NCBI GenBank assembly: GCA_033977485.1
Contig: CM066988.1
Span: forward strand, 6,799,501 to 6,863,500
Origin: Hydrangea macrophylla
Lineage: Eukaryota > Streptophyta > Magnoliopsida > Cornales > Hydrangeaceae
DNA: 64,000 nucleotides
Reading direction: 5' to 3'
Positions 43,860 through 55,677 of this stretch are shown here, piece by piece (the stretch's first letter is position 1; each line of letters begins with the position of its first letter). Both the position numbers and the translations under genes were made by a program. A model generated the notes under the pieces. That model ran no database searches. It was not told where the DNA came from and worked only from the letters and a program-made list of their open reading frames with translations.

Positions 43860-45356
43860 TGATGGAAAACCGGTTTAAATTAAAAGTTTAAACGCGCAGC
43901 GGAAAGAATCAAGTTATAAAACTTAATGGTAGCCCAGGATCTACTACTCGTCAATTCCATAGATGCGTGCAAGAGGGGACAAGAGTTATACCTTAGTGTC
44001 TTGAACCCAATTCTGAAATCTTCAACTTCTAGCAGCCTCCACTAGATGGCCTTCACTCTTATGACTCCTATGGATGCTCGCAGGAAGGACTAGGGTTGGT
44101 GGGAACCCTAATGGAGAGGAAGGAGAAGGTTTGGGGCTCTAAAACAGTTTCTGCAGCTTCTGGTTAATAAAAACGACGAACTCCTTTTCCAGAACGCAGC
44201 TGCCCTATTTATAGATTCCCAGAACCGACTTAGACTTCGACCGATCGAAGTGACTTCGATCGATCGAACCTTCGATGGATCGAACCATTCTCGATCGATC
44301 GAACCTGCCATGACTTCAATCGATCGAACATACTTCAATCGATCGAACTTGTCTTGACAGCTTCCTCAAGTGTCTTTCCAAGTATCCTGGCGGAGCTAAG
44401 AGTGGGACCTCCTAGGCTCTTTACTGTTGGCTCAGATCAGTTGATTAATTCCCATGACCAAACTCTTTGATCAGCAAATTAATCGACTGATCAGTTAACG
44501 TTTACTCCACTATAAAACGATAACTGAACTCCAACGCAAAAGAACATATCTGAAGCGATAACTAGACTTGTATGTTGTACTAATGTCTCTCTACCTTCAG
44601 CATTCGTAATCATATTCAGGTAGTCGGATAACTGTTACTGTCAACCTGAATCATGATTACTTCTTGTATTCCTTGAGTCCCATTCACCTCTCATGATTAC
44701 CAAACATGTTGATAACTCTTATCAACAAGACTGCAGTACTCAGTAATCGACTTGGTGACATTCTCAAGGAAATGCTTACTCTGAATCAGAGGGTAGATTC
44801 TATCTTAACAATATATGTTCACAACCCTATGAATATGACATACCCAAGATACCCAGGTGTTGATCTTCTGTAGACCTCACTGATTGGTAAGTCAAAGCAG
44901 CCATATCCACAGTCTGTGTTCATAATCGTCTCAAGATTGAGAACACGTACCTTATACAAGTTATGAGCTCCTATCGACTGATTGACAGTCTTGAGTGTCA
45001 ATAGGAAAGCTCAGGTCCGTCAATGCACTATAAGCACTAGCATGTTAACTAAGAGTTAAACTCTAGTGATTGAGATTAACCACTCCATCCAATGGTAGTT
45101 AATCATGTTACAGTGTAAACCTGATGAGATATCCAGTTTCATCATCCACTGTGACACATTCTAAGTAACAAAGAATAGTAATTCGTATCTCACTTGTATG
45201 TATCTCATACATACACGAATTACTTACTATGATACTTAAGGATAAACAATCATCTCATGAAAGAAACACACATAATGAAATGTAAAGTTGATATCCATAT
45301 ATTAAAAAGTCAATGTCTCATACATAAAGTAATGGTTTGAGGGCACAAACCCAACG
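43860..45356 (-). repeat. 3' LTR of complex G (1497 bp)
   Basis: Minus strand starts GTTGGGTTTGTGCCC (first T changed to C) and ends GGTTTTCCATCA. TATA box CCCTATTTATAGA (plus) at 44203-44215, with palindromes at 44236-44347 immediately upstream in the element's direction. Confidence 0.95.
44203..44347 (-). promoter_or_regulatory. TATA box and TTCGATCGATCGAA array, complex G 3' LTR
   Basis: Minus-strand TCTATAAATAGGG (44203-44215) is preceded by about six GATCGATCGAA-type palindromes, for example 44255-44268 TTCGATCGATCGAA. Confidence 0.8.
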
Positions 45357-45371
45357 AACTCCCACTTGCAC

Positions 45372-46208
45372 TCATAACCATTCAGAACTACATCTAAGAC
45401 CTAGACTATCTAGATGACGATCAAAGACCTTCTGTGGCAAGGCCTTTGTAAACGGATCAGCAAGATTGTCAGCGGTGGCAATCTTGGTGACAGTCACATC
45501 TCCACGTTGAACAATATCTCGGATAAGATGATATTTCCGCTCTACGTGCTTTCCCTTCCCGTGGTTCCTTGGCTCCTTGGACTGAGCCACTGCCCCACTA
45601 TTATCACAATAAAGTGTAATAGGTGACAGCGACGCTGGTACCACCTCGAGTTCCATAAGGAACTTCTTGAGCCAAATAGCTTCCTTTGCAGCTTCACAAG
45701 CAGCCACATACTCAGCTTCTGTAGTTGAGTCTGCAATGCATTTCTGCTTAATGCTCCTCCAACTAACAGCACCACCTCCCAAGGTAAAGAGATGACCGGA
45801 CGTCGACTTCCTCGAATCTTTATCTGACATAAAATCCGAGTCAGTGTATCCTACTGGAATTAACTCACTACCACCGTACATAAGCATGTAATCTTTAGTC
45901 CTTCTCAAGTATTTAAGAATGTGCTTAACGGCTGTCCAGTGCTCTGGACCTGGATTCGACTGATATCTACTAACCATGCCTACGGCAAAACAGATATCTG
46001 GTCTAGTGCATAACATCGCATACATGAGACTTCCTACTGCTGAAGCATAGGGAATTCCTATCATGCGATTCCTCTCCTCCTGTGTCTTTGGAAACTGGTC
46101 CTTGGAGAACGCTAAACCATGCCTGAAAGGTAACAAACCTTTCTTCGAATTATCCATTGAAAACCTAGTTAGCACCTTATCGATATAACCAGCTTGAGAT
46201 AATCCCAT
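45372..46208 (-). pseudogene. Copia RT end and RNase H, unit 1
   Basis: RNase H of copia type: VGYTDSDFMSDKDSRKSTSG, ADSTTEAEYVAACEA, LYCDNSGAVAQS, and the end DSLGLRCSSEWL. Preceded by the RT tail (SAVGSLMYAMLCTRPDICFA). A TGA at 46209 separates it from RT in all three copies. It is complete to the natural end of pol, next to the polypurine-like AAGTGGGAG. Confidence 0.85.
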
Positions 46209-46214
46209 TATCTT

Positions 46215-46685
46215 TCACTTGCGATCCCGAAAGAGCTTTATCCCAAGAATATAGCTCGCCTCTCCTAGATCCTTCATATCGAAAGTACTAGCTAGCCAAA
46301 CCTTGACCGTTGACAGCGCCGCTACATCATTTCCAATGAGTAGAATGTCGTCAACATAAAGCACAAGAAAAGCCACCACTTTTCCTTCACACTTCTTGTA
46401 TACACAAGGTTCATCCAGATTTTGTATGAAACCAAACGACTTGACCGTTTGGTCAAATCGGATGTTCCAACTCCTAGATGCCTGCTTAAGCCCATAAATG
46501 GACTTCTGTAACTTGCATACCAAGTTACCTTTCCGACCAGCTATGAACCCTTCTGGTTGTTGCATATAGATGTCCTCCTCAAGATTGCCATTCAAGAATG
46601 CAGTCTTGACGTCCATCTGCCAGATCTCATAATCTAAGCATGCAGCAATGGATAAGAGTATCCTGATGGACTTGAGCATGGCCAC
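46215..46685 (-). pseudogene. Copia reverse transcriptase, unit 1
   Basis: RT core MDVKTAFLNGNLEEDIYMQQ, KSIYGLKQASRSWN and catalytic LYVDDILLIGND. A one-base deletion upstream (GCTGAAGTTC against GCTGAAAGTTC in the third copy) throws the joint between integrase end and RT out of frame. Confidence 0.85.
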
Positions 46686-46738
46686 CGGCGAGAAAGTTTC
46701 CTCATAGTCAATGCCCTCCCTCTGAGTATAACCTTTCG

Positions 46739-47623
46739 CTACAAGCCTTGCCTTAAAGGTCTCAACCTTTCCATCAGATCCTCTTTTCCTCTTATAGACC
46801 CACTTACAGCCAATGGGTTTAATATTGGCTGAAGTTCTACAAGATCCCAGACCTGATTGGAATCCATAGATTCCAATTCAGACTTCATAGCTTTAACCCA
46901 ATGGGTTGAGTCTATATCAGCCATTACCTCTTCGTATGTGGTAGGATCATATTCAAATTCTATGGAGACAGCTTCAAAAACTTCTCCTAAGAACATGTAT
47001 CTAGCAGGCTGGCTGATAATCCTCCTACTATGTTGAGGAACCGGTGCGGAAATGGGTGAAGAAGTGGTATTTTCTTGTATTACATTGTTATCAACTGCGG
47101 GTAGAACTGAGTGCTCTCCTTCTATCTCTCTAAGATCTATCCTTCCTTTAGGTTTATGGTTTATGATATAATCATCCTCCAAGAAAATAGCATTTGTACT
47201 AACAAATACTTTCTGTTTCCTTGGATCATAAAAATACCATCCATGAGTACCCTTTGGATATCCTACGAAATAACATACTTCCGATCTAGAATCCAACTTG
47301 CTCATCCTTCCTTTCAGCACATGTGCTGGACACCCCCATATCCGGAGATGTTGCAAAGAAGGCTTGCGCCCAATCCACATCTCTCGTGGTATCCTGGGAA
47401 TAGACTTGTTTGGTACTAGATTTAGTATGTATGCAGCGGTTTCCAAAGCATAACCCCAAAGGAATAATGGCAACTCCGAATAACTCATCATTGACCTAGA
47501 CATGACTAAAAGAGTCCTATTCCTTTTCTCCGCTACACCGTTCTACTGAGGCATACTAGGTGTAGTCAACTGTGACAGAATCCCATTCTATACAAGGTGA
47601 TCAATAAACCCATTAGAGAGGTA
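46739..47623 (-). pseudogene. Copia integrase, part after the GCGAG breakpoint, unit 1
   Basis: Resumes integrase exactly where element F was cut: EYLSNGFIDHLV, stop, NGIL, then a block equivalent to [10 protein letters not shown] and the long C-terminus ([29 protein letters not shown]). More stops than the copy in plain G. It reads as the right half of an F-type element. Confidence 0.8.
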
Positions 47624-47628
47624 CTCGC
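47624..47628. repeat. GCGAG (inverse CTCGC), right target duplication of LTR H, unit 1
   Basis: Sits between integrase and the LTR end CCATCA. It matches the GCGAG at 26158 in element F. Confidence 0.8.
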
Positions 47629-47766
47629 TGATGGAAAAAAATCGATTTAAAATAAAAGTTTAAATGCATAGCGGAAAAGTCAAGTTATAAAAACTTATTG
47701 GTAGCCCAGGATCTACTACCCGTCAATTCCATAGATGCATACTAACAAGAGGGAGAAGAAATATAC
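47629..47766 (-). repeat. LTR-H end fragment, unit 1
   Basis: 138 bp of copia LTR end, more diverged from the G LTRs than those are from each other. It joins a Tat LTR at a shared GG. Confidence 0.8.
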
Positions 47767-48048
47767 CATCTTTCATTACACAGTGTCTGATTGGCCTCTG
47801 TGTTACTTTAATCCTCTATCAGGCTCACGTTGCATTAGGTTATGTTATTCCAGTGCCCGATAACCCTCATACATGCCCATCCTCTAATCGGGCTCATATC
47901 ACAACACCCAACAACCTTGTGCCTACCATCGGGCTTACAATCTCTACTTAAGTCCGATGAGTCATATATTCCCTAAGACGGCCTCTTCTCTATCCAACTT
48001 TACATCACTCGAACTCAAAAACTTTTAACAGTTTTTTGGGTGCAAATA
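47767..48048 (-). repeat. Tat 3' LTR fragment, unit 1
   Basis: About 280 bp matching the start of the D LTR, minus strand. It carries the same GCCCGAT/ATCGGGC motifs. Confidence 0.85.
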
Positions 48049-48064
48049 ATTGTCCCCCAAAAGG
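48049..48064 (-). other. Tat polypurine tract, unit 1
   Basis: Minus-strand CCTTTTGGGGGACAAT directly before the Tat LTR, so what lies beyond is the 3' internal region of a Tat element. Confidence 0.75.
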
Positions 48065-48317
48065 TCATATCAAACGTCCCGCCTTGATTGATGTGACATT
48101 TTGAATTTCAAAAATGCCACGTGTCATACATACAGAGAGTGTCAGATAATTGAGAATCCCACCAGTCACTCCGCATTTAATGCAGCGTGGTATTAAACGG
48201 CAAGAATTTCAAAAACTCTTTCCACCTTCCTCATTTGCGCCTTCTCTCTCTAAAATCCCAGAGCTTCTCTCTCTAGCCTCCATTTTTTCCGACGAAGTGC
48301 TCCTTCCTTCTGCAGAA

Positions 48318-50458
48318 ATGGCTCCTAAAACTGCTTCGACAACCACTTCCAAAGGAAAAAAGACCATCATCGACGCTCCACCACCACAGAACAGATGTAG
48401 AGAAGTTAGGACCCTGGCCAAAACCCATGCTTCCGAGATCTCTACTGATTACCTGACTCACTACAGCTCCCCTGACGGTTCCCCAGTAGCCCCAGGTCTT
48501 CGGGCGGCATTCCATAATGATCCACCAGTGGCTTTCCTTCCTTATTTTCCACCAGTGGAAAATGAATCATTTCTCCAAGTACCTGCCCACTGGAGCAAGA
48601 TTTGGACCACTTCACACCCCATTAGGGGTTGGTCTACCCCTGCAGCTGACTGGGACAAGTAGGTAGTTAGGGTATCGGCCTCTAAGGCCGATGTTTGGAA
48701 GCAAACGAGCATCTATGATGCAATTATGCTTAGCCGCTCAAGGCTTGAAATGGACCGTCCCCTCTTCTTCGCTGCTCTCCTCTTCTAGTCGGCCTCTTAC
48801 AATGGGTTCCTCTTTCGTTGTGGTCCAATGACGCCCACTATTAAGGACATCAGCTATCTGCTCGGTCTACACACTCATGGTCCAGAAGTCATGCCAGGCT
48901 TTATGGATGTTGGATCAGCCAGTTTTTCTTACACTCAGCAAGAATCCGTAAGAGACGGGGCCGTTTCTTACCGACCGATCATAGCCTTCAGTAGCTTCTT
49001 GTCTGCCTGCATGGGCGTTGACGAGACCGACGTGTCTGATGCTGAACATACGGCCTTTCTGATATACTGGCTAAATAGATTTCTCTTCTGCTCAGCCAGC
49101 CAAGCAATCACCAAAGAGTACACTACCCTAGCCCTAGCCCTTGCTGCTGGGAAGCCTCTGTCTCTAGCCACCCTAGTCTGTGCTCACCTTGTCCGAGGCA
49201 TAACGGACTTCGTGCACTCGGGCTTCATTTTTGGAGGCAGCCCGATCTGGATTCTACAGGTCTGGCTCTATTCTCATTTTCAATAATTCAGGTCGGGCGA
49301 CCGCTAATTATCGGCCGTTCCTATTTTTGCTGTCCAATTTATGGACGTTGCTCCTTCTTCTCACTCCTTTAAGGAGTGCTTTTCCTTTTTCTACGAGGGA
49401 TGTGCCAATCGAGCCGTTCCTCTCTTCCAACCCTTTTCCTCTCTTGACTTTCCTTCATTCCTTCAACTTCCTCACAACCCTACTAACTGGGGAACGGGCA
49501 CCCAGTCTACATATAATGAAATCTTCTCTAGCTACTTGGTAGCTAGGGATATAATTTTTAGCCCAAGTATTCCTTCGGCCAACAATAAATGTGGAGCAAA
49601 ATATTACTTTGCTCCCCTCTATGCCCGTTAGTTTGGGCTTACTCAACTCGTGCCCGTTCCCCTAGGCATCACTGTTAATGTGGACTGGGTAGAATGCGGC
49701 CTTATTGTCAATGATGGGTAAGTGAAGAAAATCAAAGAACGGTCAGACAAGCGTAAGGCCGCATTCAACTTCACTCCCTTCTCCGCCCGGCCTGTTGTAT
49801 CAGAAGAATTCACCAAGTGGTGGAATGATCGAGCAAGCCATATATTCAAAGATACCGCAGCTGAGGCCCTTGTACGATTTGCTGCATAATCAGCCGCTGA
49901 GGCCGATGCTCCTGCTCCAGTAGCCCCAACCCGGCGCAAACAGGTTGCCAAGAGACCGGCCCGTAAGCCAGCTCCGAGCAAAGGGCCTGCTCAAAAGAAG
50001 AAGAAAACAACACCGGCCTCAACAACTCAGGTTAAATTTACTTTATTTTTTTACCTGTTGAGCCCGATTACATCCTTTAATTTCTAATCCTTTCCTTTTT
50101 CCTTCAGCTTGTTGATCAGGACTCCGGAGAAGACCTATCATTGACCGGAGTAGTTCCCCAATCACCACCGATCTAACCTCAAACTCTTCCCACTGATCTT
50201 CCTACATCTCCAGCGTCCGCCGCAGCCTACCTAGAATGAGTCACCATGAGAGTGATGCCATTTCACATTGTGCCTCCTCTCACCCCTTCGAGCGACGACG
50301 AAGATAGTACTCCTACCGGCCATATTCCTGAACAAGTTGTTCTTTTTTCTAGCAGCGAGGACGTGGCCGACGCTGGAACTGCTATGGAGGCAGCTGGGGA
50401 AGAGACCGAACAGGCTGCCCCCGTCATAATCGGAGCACCCTTCGGGCAGGATACTTAA
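48318..50458 (+). pseudogene. PMD3: antisense PMD gene in tandem unit 1
   Basis: ATG at 48318 (MAPKTASTTTSKGKKT). PMD core from MTPTIKDISYLLGLHTHGPE to FGGSPIWILQVWLYSHF, homologous to the element A gene. A Lys/Arg/Pro-rich linker, a 77-bp intron (GTTAAATT ... CCTTCAG, 50031-50107) and an acidic tail (SSDDEDSTPTG). In-frame TAGs at 48660 and 48787, both where Trp is expected, and others from 49284 on make it a pseudogene. A G-box CACGTG lies at 48118. It is antisense to the Tat element, and its end is cut at the unit junction, where the last two codons come from the copia LTR. Confidence 0.75.
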
Positions 50459-50590
50459 GGATAAACAATCATCTCATGAAAGAAACACACATAATGAAAT
50501 GTAAAGTTGATATCCATATATTAAAAAGTCAATGTCTCATACATAAAGTAATGGTTTGAGGGCACAAACCCAACGAACTCCCACTTGCAC

Positions 50591-51427
50591 TCATAACCAT
50601 TCAGAACTACATCTAAGACCTAGACTATCTAGATGACGATCAAAGACCTTCTGTGGCAAGGCCTTTGTAAACGGATCAGCAAGATTGTCAGCGGTGGCAA
50701 TCTTGGTGACAGTCACATCTCCACGTTGAACAATATCTCGGATAAGATGATATTTCCGCTCTACGTGCTTTCCCTTCCCGTGGTTCCTTGGCTCCTTGGA
50801 CTGAGCCACTGCCCCACTATTATCACAATAAAGTGTAATAGGTGACAGCGACGCTGGTACCACCTCGAGTTCCATAAGGAACTTCTTGAGCCAAATAGCT
50901 TCCTTTGCAGCTTCACAAGCAGCCACATACTCAGCTTCTGTAGTTGAGTCTGCAATGCATTTCTGCTTAATGCTCCTCCAACTAACAGCACCACCTCCCA
51001 AGGTAAAGAGATGACCGGACGTCGACTTCCTCGAATCTTTATCTGACATAAAATCCGAGTCAGTGTATCCTACTGGAATTAACTCACTACCACCGTACAT
51101 AAGCATGTAATCTTTAGTCCTTCTCAAGTATTTAAGAATGTGCTTAACGGCTGTCCAGTGCTCTGGACCTGGATTCGACTGATATCTACTAACCATGCCT
51201 ACGGCAAAACAGATATCTGGTCTAGTGCATAACATCGCATACATGAGACTTCCTACTGCTGAAGCATAGGGAATTCCTATCATGCGATTCCTCTCCTCCT
51301 GTGTCTTTAGAAACTGGTCCTTGGAGAACGCTAAACCATGCCTGAAAGGTAACAAACCTTTCTTCGAATTATCCATTGAAAACCTAGTTAGCACCTTATC
51401 GATATAACCAGCTTGAGATAATCCCAT
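50591..51427 (-). pseudogene. Copia RT end and RNase H, unit 2
   Basis: Second copy of 45372-46208. One residue differs: Leu in place of Pro in KDQFLKTQEE. The same TGA separates it from RT. Confidence 0.85.
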
Positions 51428-51433
51428 TATCTT

Positions 51434-51904
51434 TCACTTGCGATCCCGAAAGAGCTTTATCCCAAGAATATAGCTCGCCTCTCCTAGATCCTTCATATCA
51501 AAAGTACTAGCTAGCCAAACCTTGACCGTTGACAGCGCCGCTACATCATTTCCAATGAGTAGAATGTCGTCAACATAAAGCACAAGAAAAGCCACCACTT
51601 TTCCTTCACACTTCTTGTATACACAAGGTTCATCCAGATTTTGTATGAAACCAAACGACTTGACCGTTTGGTCAAATCGGATGTTCCAACTCCTAGATGC
51701 CTGCTTAAGCCCATAAATGGACTTCTGCAACTTGCATACCAAGTTACCTTTCCGACCAGCTATGAACCCTTCTGGTTGTTGCATATAGATGTCCTCCTCA
51801 AGATTGCCATTCAAGAATGCAGTCTTGACGTCCATCTGCCAGATCTCATAATCTAAGCATGCAGCAATGGATAAGAGTATCCTGATGGACTTGAGCATGG
51901 CCAC
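51434..51904 (-). pseudogene. Copia reverse transcriptase, unit 2
   Basis: Same protein as unit 1, with LYVDDILLIGND. It shares the upstream one-base deletion with unit 1 but not with the third copy. Confidence 0.85.
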
Positions 51905-51957
51905 CGGCGAGAAAGTTTCCTCATAGTCAATGCCCTCCCTCTGAGTATAACCTTTCG

Positions 51958-52842
51958 CTACAAGCCTTGCCTTAAAGGTCTCAACCTTTCCATCAGATCC
52001 TCTTTTCCTCTTATAGACCCACTTACAGCCAATGGGTTTAATATTGGCTGAAGTTCTACAAGATCCCAGACCTGATTGGAATCCATAGATTCCAATTCAG
52101 ACTTCATAGCTTTAACCCAATGGGTTGAGTCTATATCAGCCATTACCTCTTCGTATGTGGTAGGATCATATTCAAATTCTATGGAGACAGCTTCAAAAAC
52201 TTCTCCTAAGAACATGTATCTAGCAGGCTGGCTGATAATCCTCCTACTATGTTGAGGAACCGGTGCGGAAATGGGTGAAGAAGTGGTATTTTCTTGTATT
52301 ACATTGTTATCAACTGCGGGTAGAACTGAGTGCTCTCCTTCTATCTCTCTAAGATCTATCCTTCCTTTAGGTTTATGGTTTATGATATAATCATCCTCCA
52401 AGAAAATAGCATTTGTACTAACAAATACTTTCTGTTTCCTTGGATCATAAAAATACCATCCATGAGTACCCTTTGGATATCCTACGAAATAACATACTTC
52501 CGATCTAGAATCCAACTTGCTCATCCTTCCTTTCAGCACATGTGCTGGACACCCCCATATCCGGAGATGTTGCAAAGAAGGCTTGCGCCCAATCCACATC
52601 TCTCGTGGTATCCTGGGAATAGACTTGTTTGGTACTAGATTTAGTATGTATGCAGCGGTTTCCAAAGCATAACCCCAAAGGAATAATGGCAACTCCGAAT
52701 AACTCATCATTGACCTAGACATGACTAAAAGAGTCCTATTCCTTTTCTCCGCTACACCGTTCTACTGAGGCATACTAGGTGTAGTCAACTGTGACAGAAT
52801 CCCATTCTATACAAGGTGATCAATAAACCCATTAGAGAGGTA
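51958..52842 (-). pseudogene. Copia integrase right part, unit 2
   Basis: Copy of 46739-47623 with the same stops. CTCGC (52843-52847) and the LTR-H end (52848-52985), Tat LTR (52986-53267) and polypurine tract (53268-53283) follow as in unit 1. Confidence 0.8.
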
Positions 52843-52847
52843 CTCGC

Positions 52848-53283
52848 TGATGGAAAAAAATCGATTTAAAATAAAAGTTTAAATGCATAGCGGAAAAGTC
52901 AAGTTATAAAAACTTATTGGTAGCCCAGGATCTACTACCCGTCAATTCCATAGATGCATACTAACAAGAGGGAGAAGAAATATACCATCTTTCATTACAC
53001 AGTGTCTGATTGGCCTCTGTGTTACTTTAATCCTCTATCAGGCTCACGTTGCATTAGGTTATGTTATTCCAGTGCCCGATAACCCTCATACATGCCCATC
53101 CTCTAATCGGGCTCATATCACAACACCCAACAACCTTGTGCCTACCATCGGGCTTACAATCTCTACTTAAGTCCGATGAGTCATATATTCCCTAAGACGG
53201 CCTCTTCTCTATCCAACTTTACATCACTCGAACTCAAAAACTTTTAACAGTTTTTTGGGTGCAAATAATTGTCCCCCAAAAGG
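52848..53283 (-). repeat. LTR-H end, Tat LTR start and Tat polypurine tract, unit 2
   Basis: Second copy of 47629-48064 with identical junctions. The same fused breakpoints in both units show the chimera existed before duplication. Confidence 0.85.
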
Positions 53284-53536
53284 TCATATCAAACGTCCCG
53301 CCTTGATTGATGTGACATTTTGAATTTCAAAAATGCCACGTGTCATACATACAGAGAGTGTCAGATAATTGAGAATCCCACCAGTCACTCCGCATTTAAT
53401 GCAGCGTGGTATTAAACGGCAAGAATTTCAAAAACTCTTTCCACCTTCCTCATTTGCGCCTTCTCTCTCTAAAATCCCAGAGCTTCTCTCTCTAGCCTCC
53501 ATTTTTTCCGACGAAGTGCTCCTTCCTTCTGCAGAA

Positions 53537-55677
53537 ATGGCTCCTAAAACTGCTTCGACAACCACTTCCAAAGGAAAAAAGACCATCATCGACGCTCCAC
53601 CACCACAGAACAGATGTAGAGAAGTTAGGACCCTGGCCAAAACCCATGCTTCCGAGATCTCTACTGATTACCTGACTCACTACAGCTCCCCTGACGGTTC
53701 CCCAGTAGCCCCAGGTCTTCGGGCGGCATTCCATAATGATCCACCAGTGGCTTTCCTTCCTTATTTTCCACCAGTGGAAAATGAATCATTTCTCCAAGTA
53801 CCTGCCAACTGGAGCAAGATTTGGACCACTTCACACCCCATTAGGGGTTGGTCTACCCCTGCAGCTGACTGGGACAAGTAGGTAGTTAGGGTATCGGCCT
53901 CTAAGGCCGATGTTTGGAAGCAAACGAGCATCTATGATGCAATTATGCTTAGCCGCTCAAGGCTTGAAATGGACCGTCCCCTCTTCTTCGCTGCTCTCCT
54001 CTTCTAGTCGGCCTCTTGCAATGGGTTCCTCTTTCGTTGTGGTCCAATGACGCCCACTATTAAGGACATCAGCTATCTGCTCGGTCTACACACTCATGGT
54101 CCAGAAGTCATGCCAGGCTTTATGGATGTTGGATCAGCCAGTTTTTCTTACACTCAGCAAGAATCCGTAAGAGACGGGGCCGTTTCTTACCGACCGATCA
54201 TAGCCTTCAGTAGCTTCTTGTCTGCCTGCATGGGCGTTGACGAGACCGACGTGTCTGATGCTGAACATACGGCCTTTCTGATATACTGGCTAAATAGATT
54301 TCTCTTCTGCTCAGCCAGCCAAGCAATCACCAAAGAGTACACTACCCTAGCCCTAGCCCTTGCTGCTGGGAAGCCTCTGTCTCTAGCCACCCTAGTCTGT
54401 GCTCACCTTGTCCGAGGCATAACGGACTTCGTGCACTCGGGCTTCATTTTTGGAGGCAGCCCGATCTGGATTCTACAGGTCTGGCTCTATTCTCATTTTC
54501 AATAATTCAGGTCGGGCGACCGCTAATTATCGGCCGTTCCTATTTTTGCTGTCCAATTTATGGACGTTGCTCCTTCTTCTCACTCCTTTAAGGAGTGCTT
54601 TTCCTTTTTCTACGAGGGATGTGCCAATCGAGCCGTTCCTCTCTTCCAACCCTTTTCCTCTCTTGACTTTCCTTCATTCCTTCAACTTCCTCACAACCCT
54701 ACTAACTGGGGAACGGGCACCCAGTCTACATATAATGAAATCTTCTCTAGCTACTTGGTAGCTAGGGATATAATTTTTAGCCCAAGTATTCCTTCGGCCA
54801 ACAATAAATGTGGAGCAAAATATTACTTTGCTCCCCTCTATGCCCGTTAGTTTGGGCTTACTCAACTCGTGCCCGTTCCCCTAGGCATCACTGTTAATGT
54901 GGACTGGGTAGAATGCGGCCTTATTGTCAATGATGGGTAAGTGAAGAAAATCAAAGAACGGTCAGACAAGCGTAAGGCCGCATTCAACTTCACTCCCTTC
55001 TCCGCCCGGCCTGTTGTATCAGAAGAATTCACCAAGTGGTGGAATGATCGAGCAAGCCATATATTCAAAGATACCGCAGCTGAGGCCCTTGTACGATTTG
55101 CTGCATAATCAGCCGCTGAGGCCGATGCTCCTGCTCCAGTAGCCCCAACCCGGCGCAAACAGGTTGCCAAGAGACCGGCCCGTAAGCCAGCTCCGAGCAA
55201 AGGGCCTGCTCAAAAGAAGAAGAAAACAACACCGGCCTCAACAACTCAGGTTAAATTTACTTTATTTTTTTACCTGTTGAGCCCGATTACATCCTTTAAT
55301 TTCTAATCCTTTCCTTTTTCCTTCAGCTTGTTGATCAGGACTCCGGAGAAGACCTATCATTGACCGGAGTAGTTCCCCAATCACCACCGATCTAACCTCA
55401 AACTCTTCCCACTGATCTTCCTACATCTCCAGCGTCCGCCGCAGCCTACCTAGAATGAGTCACCATGAGAGTGATGCCATTTCACATTGTGCCTCCTCTC
55501 ACCCCTTCGAGCGACGACGAAGATAGTACTCCTACCGGCCATATTCCTGAACAAGTTGTTCTTTTTTCTAGCAGCGAGGACGTGGCCGACGCTGGAACTG
55601 CTATGGAGGCAGCTGGGGAAGAGACCGAACAGGCTGCCCCCGTCATAATCGGAGCACCCTTCGGGCAGGATACTTAA
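53537..55677 (+). pseudogene. PMD3 copy in tandem unit 2
   Basis: Copy of the gene at 48318 with the same stops, the same 77-bp intron (55250-55326) and the same truncated end. One residue differs (His to Asn near VPANWSK). Confidence 0.75.

Larger units (their letters stand above)
45231..50449. repeat. Tandem unit 1 (5219 bp)
   Basis: Starts inside the 3' LTR (GATACTTAAGG), runs through copia RNase H, RT and integrase, an LTR-H end, a Tat LTR start, a Tat polypurine tract and a Tat antisense PMD gene, and ends at the next GATACTTAAGG. It differs from unit 2 at only about five sites that I noticed, so the duplication is very young. Confidence 0.95.
50450..55668. repeat. Tandem unit 2 (5219 bp)
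   Basis: Exact-length repeat of unit 1 with only a few substitutions (for example GGAAAC/AGAAAC at about 51310, CCCACTGG/CCAACTGG at about 53805). Confidence 0.95.

Noticed and set aside
44108..44338. Frames reading RSIEV/SIDR peptides (also 61750, 61132 and 22178)
   Set aside because: They only translate the GATCGATC palindrome arrays and recur wherever the array does.
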